Assembly: GCF_905147045.1 (NCBI RefSeq)
Contig: NC_065918.1
Coordinates: 16,306,001 to 16,370,000 of the forward strand
DNA: 64,000 nt
Direction of reading: 5' to 3'
Source: Nymphalis io
Lineage: Eukaryota > Arthropoda > Insecta > Lepidoptera > Nymphalidae
The translations under genes were made by a program, and so were the position numbers. A model generated the notes under the pieces. The model had not been told where the DNA came from, made no database searches, and was given only the letters and a program-made list of their open reading frames with translations. This document shows, one piece after another, positions 62,393-64,000 of the stretch. Numbering within the stretch: position 1 is the first letter of the stretch; every line of letters starts with the position of its first letter.

Positions 62393-62995
62393 TACCCAGT
62401 AAATTTTCAATAATGATCAGTCAAATTATGACCACTGGCCGATCATTAGTGTTTATTATTATTTATTATTTGTCATAGAACAATATTGATATGTACCCCG
62501 CGGGTTTGTTGTAAATTATAATTTATCGAAGATTAATGATAATGTACTCCTAATAATTGTCGTTAGGAATTTTGTAAGTATGTCTTGTATCTTTGGAATG
62601 TCTATAGCTTAAATTATGATTTATTGAACAGCATCATACTATATTTGTTCGGTATTTCGATCGGTCTGTTGAATACTTGTATGCATGTGAGATTATTTAT
62701 ATTGTAAGTTAAAAAAAAACCTTTAAGCTTAAGAACATGACAAATGACTGTCTTTTTTTACATTTTGTATTAATTGTGACGTAATTTTGTTGTTAAATCG
62801 GTGAATTATCTTTTATTTGATTTAACAATATTACTTTCTTACAAACTTTAAAACTGGCGGTTGCATTATGAAAAAAAAAGTAAAGAGTTCTTCAAAAAAA
62901 AAAGGTAACTTTTTGCATATGCTTACAATAAAACAAATCGGTTAAACATTGAACGACGAATTGCGTCATTGTATTGATATGACATAAATTTACAA

Positions 62996-63301
62996 CCGTA
63001 ACAGCCTGTGAATGTCCCACTGCTGGGCTAAAGGCCTCCTCTCCTCTTTTTGAGGAGAAGGTTTTGGAGCTTATTCCACCACGCTGCTCCAATGCGGGTT
63101 GGTAGAATTCACATGTGGCAGAACTTCAGTGAAATTAGACACATGCAAGTTTCCTCACGATGTTTTCCTTCACCGTAAAGCACGAGATGAATTATAATCA
63201 CAAATTAAGCACATGAAAATTCAGTGGTGCTTGCCCGGGCTTAAACCCACGATCATCGGTTAAGATTCACGCGTTCTTACCACAGGGCCATCTCGGCTTT
63301 C
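62996..63301 (-). repeat. Metulj-like SINE, full length
   Basis: Reverse-oriented copy from 'aacagcctgtgaatgtccca' to 'gggccatctcggctt'. Perfect 9-base duplication AATTTACAA at 62987-62995 and 63302-63310. Confidence 0.95.
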
Positions 63302-63699
63302 AATTTACAAACGCAAGTGTTAATTATGAATTATTAACAAATATTTAATGACTCGTTAATAGATAATAAACAAAAAAACAATGGTTGTTCGATGAATTCT
63401 GTAAAATCATAATTAGGAACTTTTTTGAAGGACAGACATCCAAACAAACAAATTATGAAATTTTCAATATTCGTTTCAATTTAAGTCCCACTTAAACAAA
63501 ACGATAATTATCTTTTATTTCTAAACAGGGACATTATTCTTTTACTAGCTCTGGTCAAGTAAAATGACTGTCAGTTTATTGTATATAATTAAATCAAGAG
63601 CCATGATGGTCTGTGACACGTGAATATAAAACTGGAGTGTAAGTCCGAGCAAGACCGCTGTGTAAACAAACCATTGAGCTTAATTTGAGTTCGTTACTG

Positions 63700-63835
63700 A
63701 TGCTCGGAGGTGAAGCAAAACATCGCGTTGGAACCTGCAGGTGTCACATGAACTGTATATGGCATACTTACAGAGGAAATGTATCTAAGCGTTCACAAAA
63801 TGAGAGCAGACCGTCGCCCAGCAGTGGGACTTTGA
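63700..63835 (+). repeat. Diverged Metulj-like SINE body
   Basis: 'ggaggtgaagcaaaacatcg' and 'ggaacctgcaggtgtcac', ending 'cgcccagcagtgggactttg', match the body of sense-oriented copies; the head is missing. Confidence 0.65.
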
Positions 63836-63837
63836 AA

Positions 63838-63985
63838 AAATTTTTTCTTATATTTGCCGGGAAGGCAAATGACTCTGGTAAGTGGTAGTAGAGCCTAAAC
63901 GCGACGACGGCCAGTACAGTCAGGAAGAATGTTCTGCACTAGCCACCCCCGCCTTGCCGGCCCGCAAGATGCCTCTTCACGTTTT
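63838..63985 (-). repeat. GC-rich repeat (family F)
   Basis: Reverse relative of 29750-29917: 'ttgccgggaaggcaaatgac', 'ctggtaagtggtagtagag', 'aaacgcgacgacggccag' and 'cttgccggcccgcaagatgc'. It runs to within a few bases of the window end. Confidence 0.8.
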
Positions 63986-64000
63986 AATTATTTTTACGTC

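Larger units (their letters stand above)
43770..64000. other. 20-kb downstream flank, no gene recognised
   Basis: No spliced or intronless gene could be supported on either strand. The content is AT-rich filler, SINEs and repeat tails of several families, a TA microsatellite and one unique island (52850-53560). Open frames here (for example 169 codons at 58777-59286, 118 codons at 49685-50041) overlap repeats. In flies the Iroquois genes are clustered, so a neighbouring Iroquois gene beyond the window is possible but not shown. Confidence 0.7.

Noticed and set aside
1..64000. Prokaryotic-type systems (CRISPR arrays, operons, phage defence genes)
   Set aside because: No regularly spaced short direct repeats with unique spacers, no adjacent same-strand open frames with ribosome binding sites; the window is eukaryotic intron and flank.

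Overview
This window is AT-rich eukaryotic DNA with spliced genes and dispersed tRNA-derived SINEs. It looks like a lepidopteran genome, and probably a nymphalid butterfly. The basis is an insect-type Iroquois homeobox protein together with many copies of a SINE that I recognise from memory as the butterfly 'Metulj' type. I could not run a database search. No prokaryotic genes, CRISPR arrays or true tRNA/rRNA genes are visible.

One protein-coding gene is supported: the TALE-class homeobox gene mirror (mirr) of the Iroquois family, on the + strand. Four coding exons chain in compatible phases: 2779-3147, 27276-27388, 35580-35887 and 40181-40766/40770. A further exon probably starts at 42855, and polyadenylation signals lie near 43.7 kb. 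The exon holding the start codon is upstream of the window. The visible exons give about 459 residues: a conserved Iroquois N-terminal motif, a complete TALE homeodomain with PYP and WFANAR, an acidic tail and the Iro box. Exon 3 has two usable in-frame acceptors 30 bases apart. The C-terminus can end in more than one way because the stop codon overlaps a splice donor.

The introns (24 kb, 8.2 kb, 4.3 kb and 2.1 kb) contrast islands of mixed, non-repetitive, GC-richer DNA with AT-rich filler and transposons. The islands (about 3.5-4.6, 10.4-11.3, 13.6-14.6, 31.6-33.1, 34.5-35.3, 36.2-37.0, 38.2-40.1 and 42.2-42.8 kb) are the best candidates for cis-regulatory elements, as expected of a developmental regulator. 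The large first visible intron carries a broken antisense APE-type LINE (about 17.6-20.8 kb) that was later split by a SINE.

From about 43.8 kb to the end there is no convincing gene. This flank holds SINEs of several families, older repeat tails, one long TA microsatellite and one clear gene-free island at 52.9-53.6 kb, which may be a distal enhancer. I found no evidence of a new molecular system. The most useful observations are the splicing ambiguities in mirr, the datable nested insertions with target-site duplications, and the candidate regulatory islands.
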